DNA of 64,000 nt from Bacillus cereus group sp. RP43 (GCF_040459645.1 NZ_JARVHQ010000001.1:2852001-2916000), one strand, 5' to 3'; shown: positions 1-9,549, counted from the stretch's first letter. Notes: a model not told the origin generated them from the letters alone. Numbers and translations are program-made.

Positions 1-163
1 TGCCTTCCCAACTTTTACGTATTACAATCTCTATATAAACGGTATTCTCCAGCCTAGTGTAAACTCCAGTGTTACTACTGGTCCTACTGGTGCTATTACA
101 ATTCCTGGCGGAGATGCATTAGACGGTGGAATTCCAATTACAATTGAATTTATCGTCACTTAA
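1..163 (+). CDS. C-terminal end of a DUF4183 (collagen-like, spore-surface type) protein, cut by the window edge
   Basis: The first complete codon is at base 2 and the frame ends at TAA 161-163, so only about the last 53 residues are present. The text around YYNLYINGILQP followed by a short VTTGPTG-type stretch matches the C-terminal module of the neighbouring collagen-like protein (which has [12 protein letters not shown]). This DUF4183 module is known at the C-terminus of B. cereus-group collagen-like surface proteins. The two genes converge and share a terminator, so this looks like one half of an inverted paralog pair. Whether the missing N-terminal part is collagen-like cannot be seen. 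Confidence 0.75.
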   Translation, partial: AFPTFTYYNLYINGILQPSVNSSVTTGPTGAITIPGGDALDGGIPITIEFIVT

Positions 164-186
164 TTTTAACTAACCAAATTTAGAAC

Positions 187-225
187 AAAAAGGGCAGATT
201 TCTCTTTATAGGAAATCTGTCCTTT

Positions 226-227
<2 letters not shown>
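187..227. terminator. Bidirectional rho-independent terminator between convergent DUF4183 genes
   Basis: A stem of about 15 bp (arms starting AAAAAGG and ending CCTTTTT, one G-T type mismatch) encloses an 8-base loop, with A and T runs on both sides. It lies between two convergent stop codons and can serve both. Confidence 0.85.
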
Positions 228-1255
<1,028 letters not shown>

Positions 1256-1358
1256 TAAATGTTAGATGTTCCGAAATGTTAAAAGGATTATCTAAAAAAA
1301 TATTATTAATAGAATATATGAAAAGTATCTCCTTTATCATAAAAATGAGGTGATTTTA

Positions 1359-1913
1359 ATTAAAAATAAAGATAGAGAAAATCCCCAAAATAATGACGTA
1401 CAATTATCTATAATTTCACTTGAAATGCTCCTTCATTATAGACTAACTGGTAGTACTGGACCCATGAGTAATACCGGACCCACTGGTAATACCGGCATAA
1501 ACGTTACAACAAATTCTATGTTTGCAAATAATACAGTGGATGGAACAGTTTCAGTTGTACTAGGTGGTACTAACATACTACTCTCAAACAATCAAAGCCT
1601 TGATAGCTTTGCAGTCAATAGTGCAAATGATTTATTTACAGTCCCTGTAACGGGACGTTATTATCTTTCTTATCAAATTAATACTACAACTGCACTTCTT
1701 GCGGGTTCAAGACTAATTTTAAACGGATCTACATCACTTCTGGGCTCAATTCTATATCCTGCCTTATCTACTTTAAGTTATAATAATAATTTAATTACAA
1801 TATTAAATGCAGATAATACTATTTCTCTTCAATTATTCGGTCTCTTATCAATTGTCAATTTAGTCGTTGGTGGATCAACTGGCGCCTCTCTAACAATTAT
1901 ACGAGTTGATTAA
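1359..1913 (+). CDS. BclA-like protein: short collagen stretch plus TNF-like C-terminal domain; non-ATG start
   Basis: About 185 residues. A very short collagen-like stretch (TGSTGPMSNTGPTGNTG) is followed by a beta-rich domain with NSMFANN, VPVTGRYYLSYQI and GASLTIIRVD, the pattern of the BclA C-terminal TNF/C1q-like trimeric head. There is no ATG at the expected place: GAGGTGA at 1347-1353 is followed after five bases by ATT at 1359 in the correct frame. GTG at 1350 is inside the ribosome binding site, and the first in-frame ATG (about 1425) would remove the N-terminus. Either ATT is used, or the gene has lost its start codon. It is probably a spore-surface protein like its neighbour; the exosporium leader is not obvious. 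Confidence 0.7.
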   Translation: MKNKDRENPQNNDVQLSIISLEMLLHYRLTGSTGPMSNTGPTGNTGINVTTNSMFANNTVDGTVSVVLGGTNILLSNNQSLDSFAVNSANDLFTVPVTGRYYLSYQINTTTALLAGSRLILNGSTSLLGSILYPALSTLSYNNNLITILNADNTISLQLFGLLSIVNLVVGGSTGASLTIIRVD

Positions 1914-1958
1914 TAAATGCTTCATTTTTTCTTCTTAACTTTAAATGCCATTCCCCTA

Positions 1959-1982
1959 TATAGATAGTAGAAACTATCTATA
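1959..1982. other. Hairpin in the gap after the BclA-like gene
   Basis: A perfect 10-bp inverted repeat (TATAGATAGT and its complement) has a four-base loop. It is not followed by a T run, so it is not a classical terminator. Function unknown. The rest of 1914-2128 shows nothing recognisable. Confidence 0.4.
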
Positions 1983-2128
1983 CTAAATATTCCGGATAAA
2001 CATTATCAATTTACTCTATACGCTATCAATGTTAAGTTATTTATGAAGACAGTTTCTCCTTTACTAATCATCTCAATATGTATTTGAGAAACATTCTCCA
2101 ATCCTATACGCGAGAGAAATACTGTGTT

Positions 2129-2153
2129 GACACTCAAATGAGTGTCTTTTTTT
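2129..2153 (+). terminator. Probable terminator, plus strand
   Basis: A GACACTC/GAGTGTC stem is followed by eight T residues. It lies about 215 bases after the BclA-like gene, so the transcript would have a long 3' end, unless a small RNA lies in between. Confidence 0.6.
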
Positions 2154-2170
2154 TGTAATTTTTCACATAA

Positions 2171-2199
2171 TAAAAACCACCTTGTATAGATGGTTTTAT
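2171..2199 (-). terminator. Probable terminator of the XRE-cupin regulator gene
   Basis: An imperfect stem, AAAACCA against TGGTTTT with further pairing next to the loop, lies just beyond the stop of the minus-strand regulator gene. Confidence 0.5.
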
Positions 2200-2237
2200 A
2201 ATTACGCTTCCCTTATATTTTTGATGTACATAAAAAC

Positions 2238-2795
2238 TTATGCAGCTGGATAATAAATTGTCATACTCAACCGAGTTAACGTACTTCCTGAATTATAATA
2301 AGCGTGAGGTCTATCCGCCTTAAACCTGATTGAGTCTCCACTATTTAATCTATATTGACAATTATTTACCTCAATTGTCAGCTCACCATCAAACACAGTT
2401 ATAAATTCCTCTGTTCCTTCTTTATGCGCTTCAGCATATAACTTTCCTTCTGTTTCAATTTCAACAGTATAGATTTCAAAATGTCTATCATCTTGGAAAG
2501 GAAACGAAGGATACACTTTATATCTCCCATTGTCTTCAGATAATACTTGAACATCGTTTCGTAAAATAACTTTCGTATCTGGCTGTGGATTATTGATTAA
2601 AGAAGTAAAAGACACTTTCAGGCCATTAGCAATTTTCCAAATCGTAGTTAGTGTCGGGCTAGATTCTCCCCTTTCAATTTGTCCGATCATCGTTTTACTT
2701 ACACCACTTAATTGAGAAACTTTTTCTAAGCTCAGCTTTTCTTTTTCTCGAATAGCTTTTAAATTTTTTGCAAGGATAAGTTGAATTTCCTCCAT
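2238..2795 (-). CDS. XRE-family regulator with C-terminal cupin domain
   Basis: A 185-residue two-domain regulator. Residues about 5-65 form a helix-turn-helix of the Cro/C1 type (KNLKAIREKEKLSLEKVSQLSGVSKTMIGQIE). Residues about 110-185 form a small-molecule-sensing cupin (EEFITVFDGELTIEV, then LNSGDSIRFKADRPHAYYN). The start chosen is ATG 2793-2795, preceded by AGGAGTG; an upstream in-frame extension has no ribosome site and would run into the neighbouring promoter. It is divergent from a LysE-type exporter with an 11-bp inverted repeat between them. Inference: it controls the exporter, and perhaps itself, in response to an amino-acid-like ligand. Confidence 0.9.
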   Translation of the reverse strand: MEEIQLILAKNLKAIREKEKLSLEKVSQLSGVSKTMIGQIERGESSPTLTTIWKIANGLKVSFTSLINNPQPDTKVILRNDVQVLSEDNGRYKVYPSFPFQDDRHFEIYTVEIETEGKLYAEAHKEGTEEFITVFDGELTIEVNNCQYRLNSGDSIRFKADRPHAYYNSGSTLTRLSMTIYYPAA

Positions 2796-2810
2796 AAAAA
2801 ACACTCCTAT

Positions 2811-2857
2811 ACAATATAACGACCATTGTGTATAATAAAAAGCACACGTTATATTGT
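2811..2857. promoter_or_regulatory. Divergent promoter with 11-bp inverted repeat (candidate operator)
   Basis: ACAATATAACG at 2811-2821 is repeated perfectly inverted at 2847-2857. Between the arms lies TATAAT at 2831-2836, a good -10 for the rightward exporter gene. The position, between the cupin regulator and LysE genes, suggests the regulator's binding site. Confidence 0.6.
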
Positions 2858-2901
2858 TCTTTTCGGTCATTATAACATACAAATTCAAAGGGAGGTTTGA
2901 A

Positions 2902-3486
2902 ATGCCTATATTTTCTTTTTTATTATTCGTCTTTATTAGTAGCTTCACACCAGGTCCTAACAATTTTTTAGCTATGACATACGCCAACCAACATGGGTTA
3001 AAAAGTAGCATTAAATTTTGCTTCGGAGTGGCTTTCGGCTTTTTCATCATCACTTCATTATGTAGTTTCTTTAATATTATACTTATAAACATTCTGCCAA
3101 TAATTGAATTTCCTTTAAAAATTTTAGGTGTAGCTTATATGATGTATTTAGCTTTTAAAATACTCAATAGTAAAAGTAGTGCAAATACAAATGAAAAAAG
3201 CAATAAAAACTTATTTTTAGTAGGAATTATGCTTCAATTCGTTAATCCAAAGGGAATATTATTCGGACTGACTGTAGTATCAACTTTCATTCTCCCTTAT
3301 TACAATTCATATTCTAGTTACCTTCTTTTTTCATTATTTTTAGGAGTAGTCGGTTTAATGAGTACGTTTAGTTGGAGCCTATTCGGTTCAATGTTCCAAA
3401 AACTTTTATTAAAACATAACCAATTCTTTAACATTATTATGGCAGTTTTATTAATTTTTAGCGCTATTTCAATTGTTATCAACTAG
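2902..3486 (+). CDS. LysE/RhtB-family amino-acid exporter
   Basis: A 194-residue integral membrane protein with six predicted hydrophobic segments. The N-terminal signature FTPGPNNFLAMTYANQHG is the LysE/RhtB family motif, and a second conserved region, FVNPKGILFGL, lies in the middle. The family exports amino acids or analogues by proton antiport. The start is ATG 2902, six bases after GGGAGG; an upstream TTG in the same frame lies inside the operator and is unlikely. It is paired with the divergent cupin regulator, which probably senses the exported compound. Substrate unknown. Confidence 0.92.
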   Translation: MPIFSFLLFVFISSFTPGPNNFLAMTYANQHGLKSSIKFCFGVAFGFFIITSLCSFFNIILINILPIIEFPLKILGVAYMMYLAFKILNSKSSANTNEKSNKNLFLVGIMLQFVNPKGILFGLTVVSTFILPYYNSYSSYLLFSLFLGVVGLMSTFSWSLFGSMFQKLLLKHNQFFNIIMAVLLIFSAISIVIN

Positions 3487-3575
3487 CTCCATAACCATCC
3501 CAATTCTTAATTTAACAGTCAATCCGAAATAAATAATTATCCTTACACCTATCATCTTTGTTTTTTTAGTTTTAA

Positions 3576-3607
3576 GGTGGGAACCTTCTAGCGATAAGAT
3601 TCCCACC
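3576..3607. terminator. Hairpin after the LysE gene
   Basis: A GGTGGGAA/TTCCCACC stem of 8 bp follows the exporter by about 90 bases. A T run lies before it rather than after it, so terminator function on the plus strand is uncertain. Confidence 0.4.
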
Positions 3608-3652
3608 ATATCGTACTAAATAAGAAGTGTGTTATATAAAGAGGAGGTTTTC

Positions 3653-4442
3653 ATTAAAACTACTTTAATTTCTCATTTTTACAATGAAGAATATTTACTT
3701 CCATGGTGGTTAATGCATCATACAAAACTATTTGATCACGGTATTCTAATTAACTGAGGATCTACTGACCGTTCAGTGGAAATATGTAAGTTATTTGCAC
3801 CTCATTGGGAAATTCGCAATTCAAAAGTATTAGAATTTGATGCCTATTTAGTTGATCAAGAAGTTATGGAAATTGAAAAAGAAGTTACTGGATGGAAAAT
3901 GATATTAAATACGACAGAGTTTCTTTGGTGTTTTAATAAAGAACAATTTTTTCACTTCACTTAACTCTAATGGAGGGAACATGTTTTCCATTAGAGTTAT
4001 AAAGATGATCGATGAACCTTCTCACGGCTATTCTAATCCAAGATACAGTACTCCACTAGTCAAACAACGTTATCACAGTATTTTAATCCAACCCAGTCCC
4101 AATCTGCTTTATCTCAACGGTAGATTAATTCACAATATTTTTCATGGTGACTACAGAGTCGGCAGACATGGCTCACATTATCCATATAGCATTTACATGC
4201 AGCCTGCGTTCGTTTTAAAATTTTTTTATAGTCCATGGAACGAGGCTATGAAAAAAAGAAAATTACAAATTGGACCTACTCTTTCTAAACATAGTGTACA
4301 GCGTGGTTTAGGTTCTCCTCATTTAACAACACTTGAAAAATTAGAAAAAAACTATACGCACTATGCGACCTTAACTACTGATCTTCGGTTAATCCCAGAA
4401 TACCAAACTATATTTCCCGATCTATGCTTTCCTAACTATTAA
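3653..4442 (+). pseudogene. Glycosyltransferase (family 2/92-like), inactivated by stop, frameshift and start change
   Basis: The reconstructed protein is about 262 residues: KTTLISHFYNEEYLLPWWL at the N-terminus, then GSTDRSVEI (a GT-A type nucleotide-sugar motif), and a C-terminal half rich in aromatic residues. Three lesions are visible. A GAGGAGG site at 3641-3647 is followed after five bases by ATT (3653) instead of ATG. An in-frame TGA at 3755-3757 replaces a residue just before GSTDRS. A run of six T near 3947-3952 shifts the frame; with five T the text continues as FTSLNSNGGNMFSIRV into the downstream frame. It sits beside threonine-rich collagen-like genes, so it may once have glycosylated them (inference). 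Confidence 0.8.
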
Positions 4443-4624
4443 TATCGTAAAAAGGTTAGCTATACATTTCTTATATTTGAGTTAACTGAAACAAATTCTA
4501 CAGAACATACATCTAAAATTTTTTCTCTTATTCTCCTAAATAGAACTTTTTTCTACCTTGTACAAACATTTCTTACTTTTATTAAATACTATATATAGAC
4601 AAATAAAAGATAGGAGATTAAAGA

Positions 4625-5485
4625 ATGGCTGACTATTTTTATAAACATGGAAAAAAGTACTATAAAAACTATTCGTATTCTCACCACAAAAAAGAGAACT
4701 GTTTCATTGAAACGCATACGATTGCCGGTTCAAATATACCTCTAGATATTGTCGTACCAGCTAACACTTCAAGAATAGTTTTTGAAGATTCTACTAATAA
4801 TCACAACAAAACATTACTTCAGTTTCATGTTCCTGGCACTTCTGCACCGATTGTAATAACTATTCGTACAAGAAATTCTCGTAGACCAATTACTGCTACA
4901 ATAGCTACAGGTGAAACAAGGATTTTTCAAGTAGAAAATTTTGAAAGCCTCACTGTCACAAATAATACTAATACAAGTAGCGATATTGGTATTTTTATTC
5001 AAAAAACGTTTTGCATCTGCTGTGATGACCAAAATGATTACTATGCAGAACAATCACATTCTCTTAACCAAAAGAGTAACTGTTTTATTGAGACTCATAC
5101 CGTAGCCGGCTCGGGAACTTCCTCAACTGGAAATGTACCTCTAGATATTATCGTACCCCCTAACTCTTCAAGAGTGGTTTTTGAAGATCTTACTATTAAT
5201 CACAACAAAACATTACTTCAAATATCTGTTCCTAACGATTCCGGTCCCATTGAAGTAACTATTCGTACAAGGATTTCTAACACACCAATTATCGCTACGA
5301 TAGTTCCTAATGAAACAAGGATTTTTCAAGTAGAAGATTTCCAAGAACTTACCCTCACAAATAATTCCGATTCCTTTGATTTTATTGATATATTTATCAA
5401 TAAAACGTTTTGTATTTGCTGCAATGATCAGAACAACCCTTGCGATGAATGTTGCAATGAATACGACAATGATTATGATTGCTAG
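4625..5485 (+). CDS. Tandem-repeat Cys-rich protein resembling Ena/DUF3992 endospore-appendage subunits
   Basis: A 286-residue protein made of two copies of a roughly 125-residue module. Each copy starts NCFIETHT-AGS, passes through PLDI-VP-N-SR-VFED, NHNKTLLQ and ETRIFQVE-F--LT-TNN, and ends KTFCICC-DQN. The tail is acidic and Cys-rich (DECCNEYDNDYDC). The ending of each module (a turn with GETR, a beta strand, then an FCI-type strand) resembles by eye the DUF3992 proteins that build B. cereus Ena fibres, which also use cysteine cross-links. That link is from memory and unproven. The ATG follows ATAGGAGATT. Its location next to exosporium-type genes supports a spore-surface role. Confidence 0.6.
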   Translation: MADYFYKHGKKYYKNYSYSHHKKENCFIETHTIAGSNIPLDIVVPANTSRIVFEDSTNNHNKTLLQFHVPGTSAPIVITIRTRNSRRPITATIATGETRIFQVENFESLTVTNNTNTSSDIGIFIQKTFCICCDDQNDYYAEQSHSLNQKSNCFIETHTVAGSGTSSTGNVPLDIIVPPNSSRVVFEDLTINHNKTLLQISVPNDSGPIEVTIRTRISNTPIIATIVPNETRIFQVEDFQELTLTNNSDSFDFIDIFINKTFCICCNDQNNPCDECCNEYDNDYDC

Positions 5486-5530
5486 AATAACCGAAAAAGA
5501 AATCTCTCCTTTTACATTTTTCCATTAATA

Positions 5531-5590
5531 CAAGAGGATGCTGTTAAAACATTTAGTGAGAGACTATTCGGATATCAATGTTTACAAATA
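5531..5590 (+). other. Coding fragment related to 16775-16834
   Basis: Translated in one frame, this stretch reads QEDAVKTFSERLFGY, closely similar to QEDAVKTFAKSIFRY at 16775. No start codon or intact gene surrounds either copy. They look like two degraded C-terminal fragments of the same gene family, which I could not identify. Confidence 0.4.
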
Positions 5591-5595
5591 TTAAA

Positions 5596-5628
5596 AATGC
5601 GGTTTCTCTTATCACGAGAAACCGCATT
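5596..5628 (-). terminator. Terminator of the ABC exporter operon
   Basis: A perfect 13-bp stem (AATGCGGTTTCTC and its complement) with a seven-base loop. Read on the minus strand it is followed by a T run, just after the stop at 5644. Confidence 0.85.
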
Positions 5629-5643
5629 ATATCAATATTTTTG

Positions 5644-7440
5644 TTAAATTTTAAACTGACTCGTATACAGATCAAAGTAAAACCCTCCATCTTCCATGAG
5701 AGTTTCATGACTTCCTCTTTCCAAAATACTACCATCTTTAATTACAAGTATTTGATCTGCTTTTTCAATCGTTTTCAGCCGATGAGCGATTACAAAACTT
5801 GTCCGCCCTCTCATTAAATTATTTAATCCAGATTGAATTTGTAATTCTGTTCTCGTATCAATATTAGATGTTGCTTCGTCGAGAATTAATATATCTGCAT
5901 CGGCTAAAATCGCTCGTGCAATCGCAAGGAGTTGTTTTTGTCCTTGACTTAAATTCGAACCTTCTGAAGCAATTTCCGTTTCATATTGATTCGGTAGATG
6001 TTTTATAAAAGAATGTGCTGATGCTGCTTTTGCTGCTGCAACTACTTCTTCATCACTTGCATCTAAACGTCCATATCGAATATTTTCCATAATCGTTCCT
6101 GCAAATAAATACGTATCCTGTAAAACAACCCCTATTTTACTCCGCAAAGAATTAATATCATAATCCTTTATATCTTTTTCATCAATGCTAATTTGCCCTT
6201 TTTGAATGTCATAAAAGCGAGTTAACAAATTAATAATTGTTGTTTTTCCTGATCCAGTTGGACCGACTAAAGCGATTGTCTCCCCAGGATTCGCCTCGAG
6301 ACTCACATCTTTTAAAATCATGTTGTCCTGTGCGTATCCAAATGAAACTTTCTCAAGCCTAACATGTCCTTGTAAATTTTGTACAAGTACTGCATCTTTT
6401 TTATTTTGAATTTCTGGTACTTCATCCATAATTTCAAAGACACGTTCTCCTCCAGCAACTGCCGCTTGAATCGTATTCATTAAAGTTGCAAATTGACTAA
6501 GTGGTCTTGAAAATTGTCGAGAATAATTAATAAAAGCTGCAATGACACCTACCGTTGTCATTCCGTTTAATACCATTACCGATCCAGTTCCAATTACAAG
6601 CCCCATTCCTAAGTTATTAATAAAGTTCATACTTGGAAAAATAAATGCTGAAAACGTTTCAGCCTTCGTTGCTGAAATTCTTAGCTGTTCGTTAATTTCA
6701 TTAAAGTTATGTACGGTTTCTTTTTCTTTTCCGTATAACGTAGTTACGTCTGCACCTGTAATAGCTTCCTCGATAAATCCATTTAATTCCCCTAAATCCT
6801 TTTGACGCTTCGCAAAATTTTTACCACTATAAGCAACTAGTTTTTTTGTAACGAAAAACATAATAGGTACTGTAATTAAAGTTACAATCGCTAAAATCCA
6901 ATCTAATGAAAACATCGCAATCGTTACACCTATAAATGTTAACGCTGATGAAATAATTTGTACAACACTTTGTGTCAAAGCTTGATTTAAGTTATCAATA
7001 TCATTTGTCACACGACTCATTAAATCACCTTGCGAACGTACATCAAAGAATCTTAGAGAAAGCGTTTGGATTTTATCAAAAATATCTTGTCGTATTTTTT
7101 GTATCGTCTTTAATGCAACATTAATCATTACAAATGTTTGTAACCATGTTAACAATACGGTTATACCATATATTACAATGAGTAGCATGCACATTCTTGC
7201 TGTCCCACTTAAATCCTTTGGTACGATGTATTCATCAATAATGACCCCCATATAATATGGCCCAAGTAAACCGAGTAATGTCGTGATAAATACAAGAATA
7301 ATAACGAACATAAGAGATGCTTTTTGATACCCCATATAGTTCCATATTCGCATTATAGTTCCTTTAGTATTCTTTACTTTTCCCGTTTTCGTATTATTAC
7401 GTCCACCTTTATTTCCAAATTGTCCTTGAAAATTACGCAC
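5644..7440 (-). CDS. ABC exporter half-transporter, canonical ATPase subunit (BmrD/YheH-like)
   Basis: 598 residues: an N-terminal six-helix exporter domain (about 25-310) and a nucleotide-binding domain with Walker A GPTGSGKTT, signature LSQGQKQLL, Walker B ILILDEATSNID and switch VIAHRL. The catalytic Glu and His are both present. The start chosen is GTG 7438-7440, which overlaps the last 8 bases of the upstream gene and follows AAGGAGGGG; a longer in-frame reading lies wholly inside that gene. Together the two form a heterodimeric multidrug-type exporter, as in BmrCD. Substrate unknown. Confidence 0.92.
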   Translation of the reverse strand: MRNFQGQFGNKGGRNNTKTGKVKNTKGTIMRIWNYMGYQKASLMFVIILVFITTLLGLLGPYYMGVIIDEYIVPKDLSGTARMCMLLIVIYGITVLLTWLQTFVMINVALKTIQKIRQDIFDKIQTLSLRFFDVRSQGDLMSRVTNDIDNLNQALTQSVVQIISSALTFIGVTIAMFSLDWILAIVTLITVPIMFFVTKKLVAYSGKNFAKRQKDLGELNGFIEEAITGADVTTLYGKEKETVHNFNEINEQLRISATKAETFSAFIFPSMNFINNLGMGLVIGTGSVMVLNGMTTVGVIAAFINYSRQFSRPLSQFATLMNTIQAAVAGGERVFEIMDEVPEIQNKKDAVLVQNLQGHVRLEKVSFGYAQDNMILKDVSLEANPGETIALVGPTGSGKTTIINLLTRFYDIQKGQISIDEKDIKDYDINSLRSKIGVVLQDTYLFAGTIMENIRYGRLDASDEEVVAAAKAASAHSFIKHLPNQYETEIASEGSNLSQGQKQLLAIARAILADADILILDEATSNIDTRTELQIQSGLNNLMRGRTSFVIAHRLKTIEKADQILVIKDGSILERGSHETLMEDGGFYFDLYTSQFKI

Positions 7441-9187
7441 GCTCTTCCCCTCCTTCTTGCTGCAGGTTGCCACCTTGGGAAAGATAAATTTCCTGATACA
7501 CTTCACAAGTTGCCAATAAAGCCTCATGCGTACCATTTCCAACTAATTCACCGTTATCCAAAACGAGAATTTTATCAGCATCTATAATAGAGGATATTTT
7601 TGATGCGATTAATAATGTCGTTGTGCCACTATATCTCGACCTTAATGCTTCTTGTATTACAGCTTCTGACTTCGCATCAACCGCCGATGTAGAATCATCT
7701 AATACCAGTATAGATGGTTTTCTCACTAAGGCTCTTGCAATAGATAGACGTTGTTTTTGACCACCAGATAGATTGGTTGCACCTTGTGTTAAGTTATATT
7801 GATATGTATCTTCAAATTTATTAATAAATTCTGCAGCACAAGCAGATGCAGATGCCATTTCTAATTCACCATAATCCGCCTCTTCTTTACCATAACGTAA
7901 ATTCTCTTCAATACTTCCTGAAAAGAGAAGTGCCTTTTGTGGAACGAAGCCAATTGAAGCACGAAGTTTTTGCAAATCATATTCTTTCACATTGACACCA
8001 TCTATACATATTTCACCTTTATCAACATCGTAAAGTCTTGGCAATAGTTTAGCCAATGTTGATTTACCGCTTCCGGTAGATCCAATAATCCCTATTTTTT
8101 CACCTTTCCGTACGGTAAATGAAATATCTTTTAAAACATATTCATTATTTTTCGTATAACTATAGCTAACATTTTTAAATTTTACATTACCATTCACTTG
8201 TTTTGGTTCATATACGTCGCCTTCAGTTGTAATGTCAACTTCAGTATGTAAGACTTGTTGTACACGATCAGCTGATGGAAAAGCACGGGCAATTTGAATA
8301 AATACCATACTAATAGACATAAGTGACATTAATATGATATTTAAATAGTTAATAAAAGCTAAAATGGCTCCTACTTGGAGTGTACCATTAAAAACTTTTT
8401 CGCCACCAAACCATAAAGTTGCTACAATCCCGCCATTTACAACTAGCATAATAATTGGCATCATCAATGAAATAATTTGTATAGCACGAATATTAATTCC
8501 AGTTAAACTTTTATTAACTTTCTCAAACTGTGAGATTTCATATTTTTGTCTTACATATGCTTTTATAACACGTACACCGGATAAATTTTCTTGTAGCTTT
8601 GTGTTTACTTTATCTAATGCTTCTTGTACTCGTTTAAATGAACCGCTCGCTTGACCTGTAATCAATACAATTGCAACTAATAAAACGGGTACCACAACAA
8701 GTAAAATTGGAAATAGGTCTCTCGCTGTTACAAAGACTATAATGATACTTCCAATAAATAATAACGGTCCACGGACAAGTACACGTAACGTCATCGTCAT
8801 CGCCGATTGAATAGATGTAATATCATTTGTCACGATTGTTAATAATTTACCTGTTCCAAATGAATCACGATTTTTGCTAGAAAATGTTTCTATTTTCGCA
8901 AAAACATCTTTTCGTATGTCTGTAGCGAAATTAATAGCAGCTTTTGTAGAATACATCATACAACCAAGTCCTCCAACTAAACCGATCGCTGCTGCCCCTA
9001 TCATAAGAAACCCCATTTTTATTACATAATTCAAATCCCGGTTTGCAATTCCAACATCAATAATATGTTGCATTATTGTCGGTTGAATTAAGTCCATCGC
9101 AACCTCAAGTACCATAAACAGCGGCCCAATAATAGCGAAGAACATGTATGGTTTTAAATACTGTAACAACTTGCGAAATGATTTCAT
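7433..9187 (-). CDS. ABC exporter half-transporter with degenerate ATPase site (BmrC/YheI-like)
   Basis: 584 residues with the same layout as its partner. Walker A is GSTGSGKST and the signature LSGGQKQR, but the residue after Walker B is Asp (VLDDSTSAVD) rather than the catalytic Glu, and the switch His is lost (IASKIS in place of IAHRLS). This is the known pattern of the degenerate half of heterodimeric exporters. Translation is coupled to the downstream gene by an 8-base overlap. The promoter should lie in the 9188-9397 gap; a weak AT-rich region is all I see. Confidence 0.92.
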   Translation of the reverse strand: MKSFRKLLQYLKPYMFFAIIGPLFMVLEVAMDLIQPTIMQHIIDVGIANRDLNYVIKMGFLMIGAAAIGLVGGLGCMMYSTKAAINFATDIRKDVFAKIETFSSKNRDSFGTGKLLTIVTNDITSIQSAMTMTLRVLVRGPLLFIGSIIIVFVTARDLFPILLVVVPVLLVAIVLITGQASGSFKRVQEALDKVNTKLQENLSGVRVIKAYVRQKYEISQFEKVNKSLTGINIRAIQIISLMMPIIMLVVNGGIVATLWFGGEKVFNGTLQVGAILAFINYLNIILMSLMSISMVFIQIARAFPSADRVQQVLHTEVDITTEGDVYEPKQVNGNVKFKNVSYSYTKNNEYVLKDISFTVRKGEKIGIIGSTGSGKSTLAKLLPRLYDVDKGEICIDGVNVKEYDLQKLRASIGFVPQKALLFSGSIEENLRYGKEEADYGELEMASASACAAEFINKFEDTYQYNLTQGATNLSGGQKQRLSIARALVRKPSILVLDDSTSAVDAKSEAVIQEALRSRYSGTTTLLIASKISSIIDADKILVLDNGELVGNGTHEALLATCEVYQEIYLSQGGNLQQEGGEERA

Positions 9188-9397
9188 ACATAATCTCCTT
9201 TTTTCATGAAATTATCACTCAAAAATTCAAATCCCTCCCTATTTAACTGATCTTTTCTTACTACTCTAGTATATTATGTAAATTAATATTTAACATTATT
9301 AAATGATAAGTTTTAAATCATTTTTAGTCAATAAAATGGAACTTTAATCTACCAGGCATTTTCACTGCCAGTTGATGTGAATAATCTTTAACTTAAT

Positions 9398-9433
9398 AAA
9401 AACCGCATTCTCATTTAGTAAGAATGCGGTTTT
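9398..9433 (-). terminator. Terminator left behind a DUF1349 gene remnant
   Basis: A perfect 13-bp stem (AAAACCGCATTCT and its complement) with a nine-base loop. T runs are present on both sides. It lies directly after the stop of the minus-strand remnant. Confidence 0.8.
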
Positions 9434-9438
9434 CCCAT

Positions 9439-9549
9439 CTATATTTGTTCAATTTTAAAATCGAAAACTTCGGTCTCGAATCCATTATTTTCAGAAGGAC
9501 TACACGTATAAAAACCAATTTTAACAGGCTCCTTACCTATGTCCTCCAT
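9439..9549 (-). pseudogene. Remnant of a DUF1349-type (concanavalin-like) protein, C-terminus only
   Basis: Only 36 codons remain, reading KEPVKIGFYTCSPSENNGF and ending VFDFKIEQI, followed by TAG and a good terminator. Members of the DUF1349 family end with a VxxGFYxCSP motif and F-x-NF. An ATG happens to begin the frame at 9547-9549 but has no ribosome site. The N-terminal ~150 residues are missing; 9550-9571 runs into the neighbouring gene, so a deletion probably removed them. Assignment is by motif only. Confidence 0.5.

Noticed and set aside
2854..2901. TTG start extending the LysE protein
   Set aside because: It lies in the inverted repeat and promoter; ATG 2902 has an excellent ribosome site and begins the family motif.
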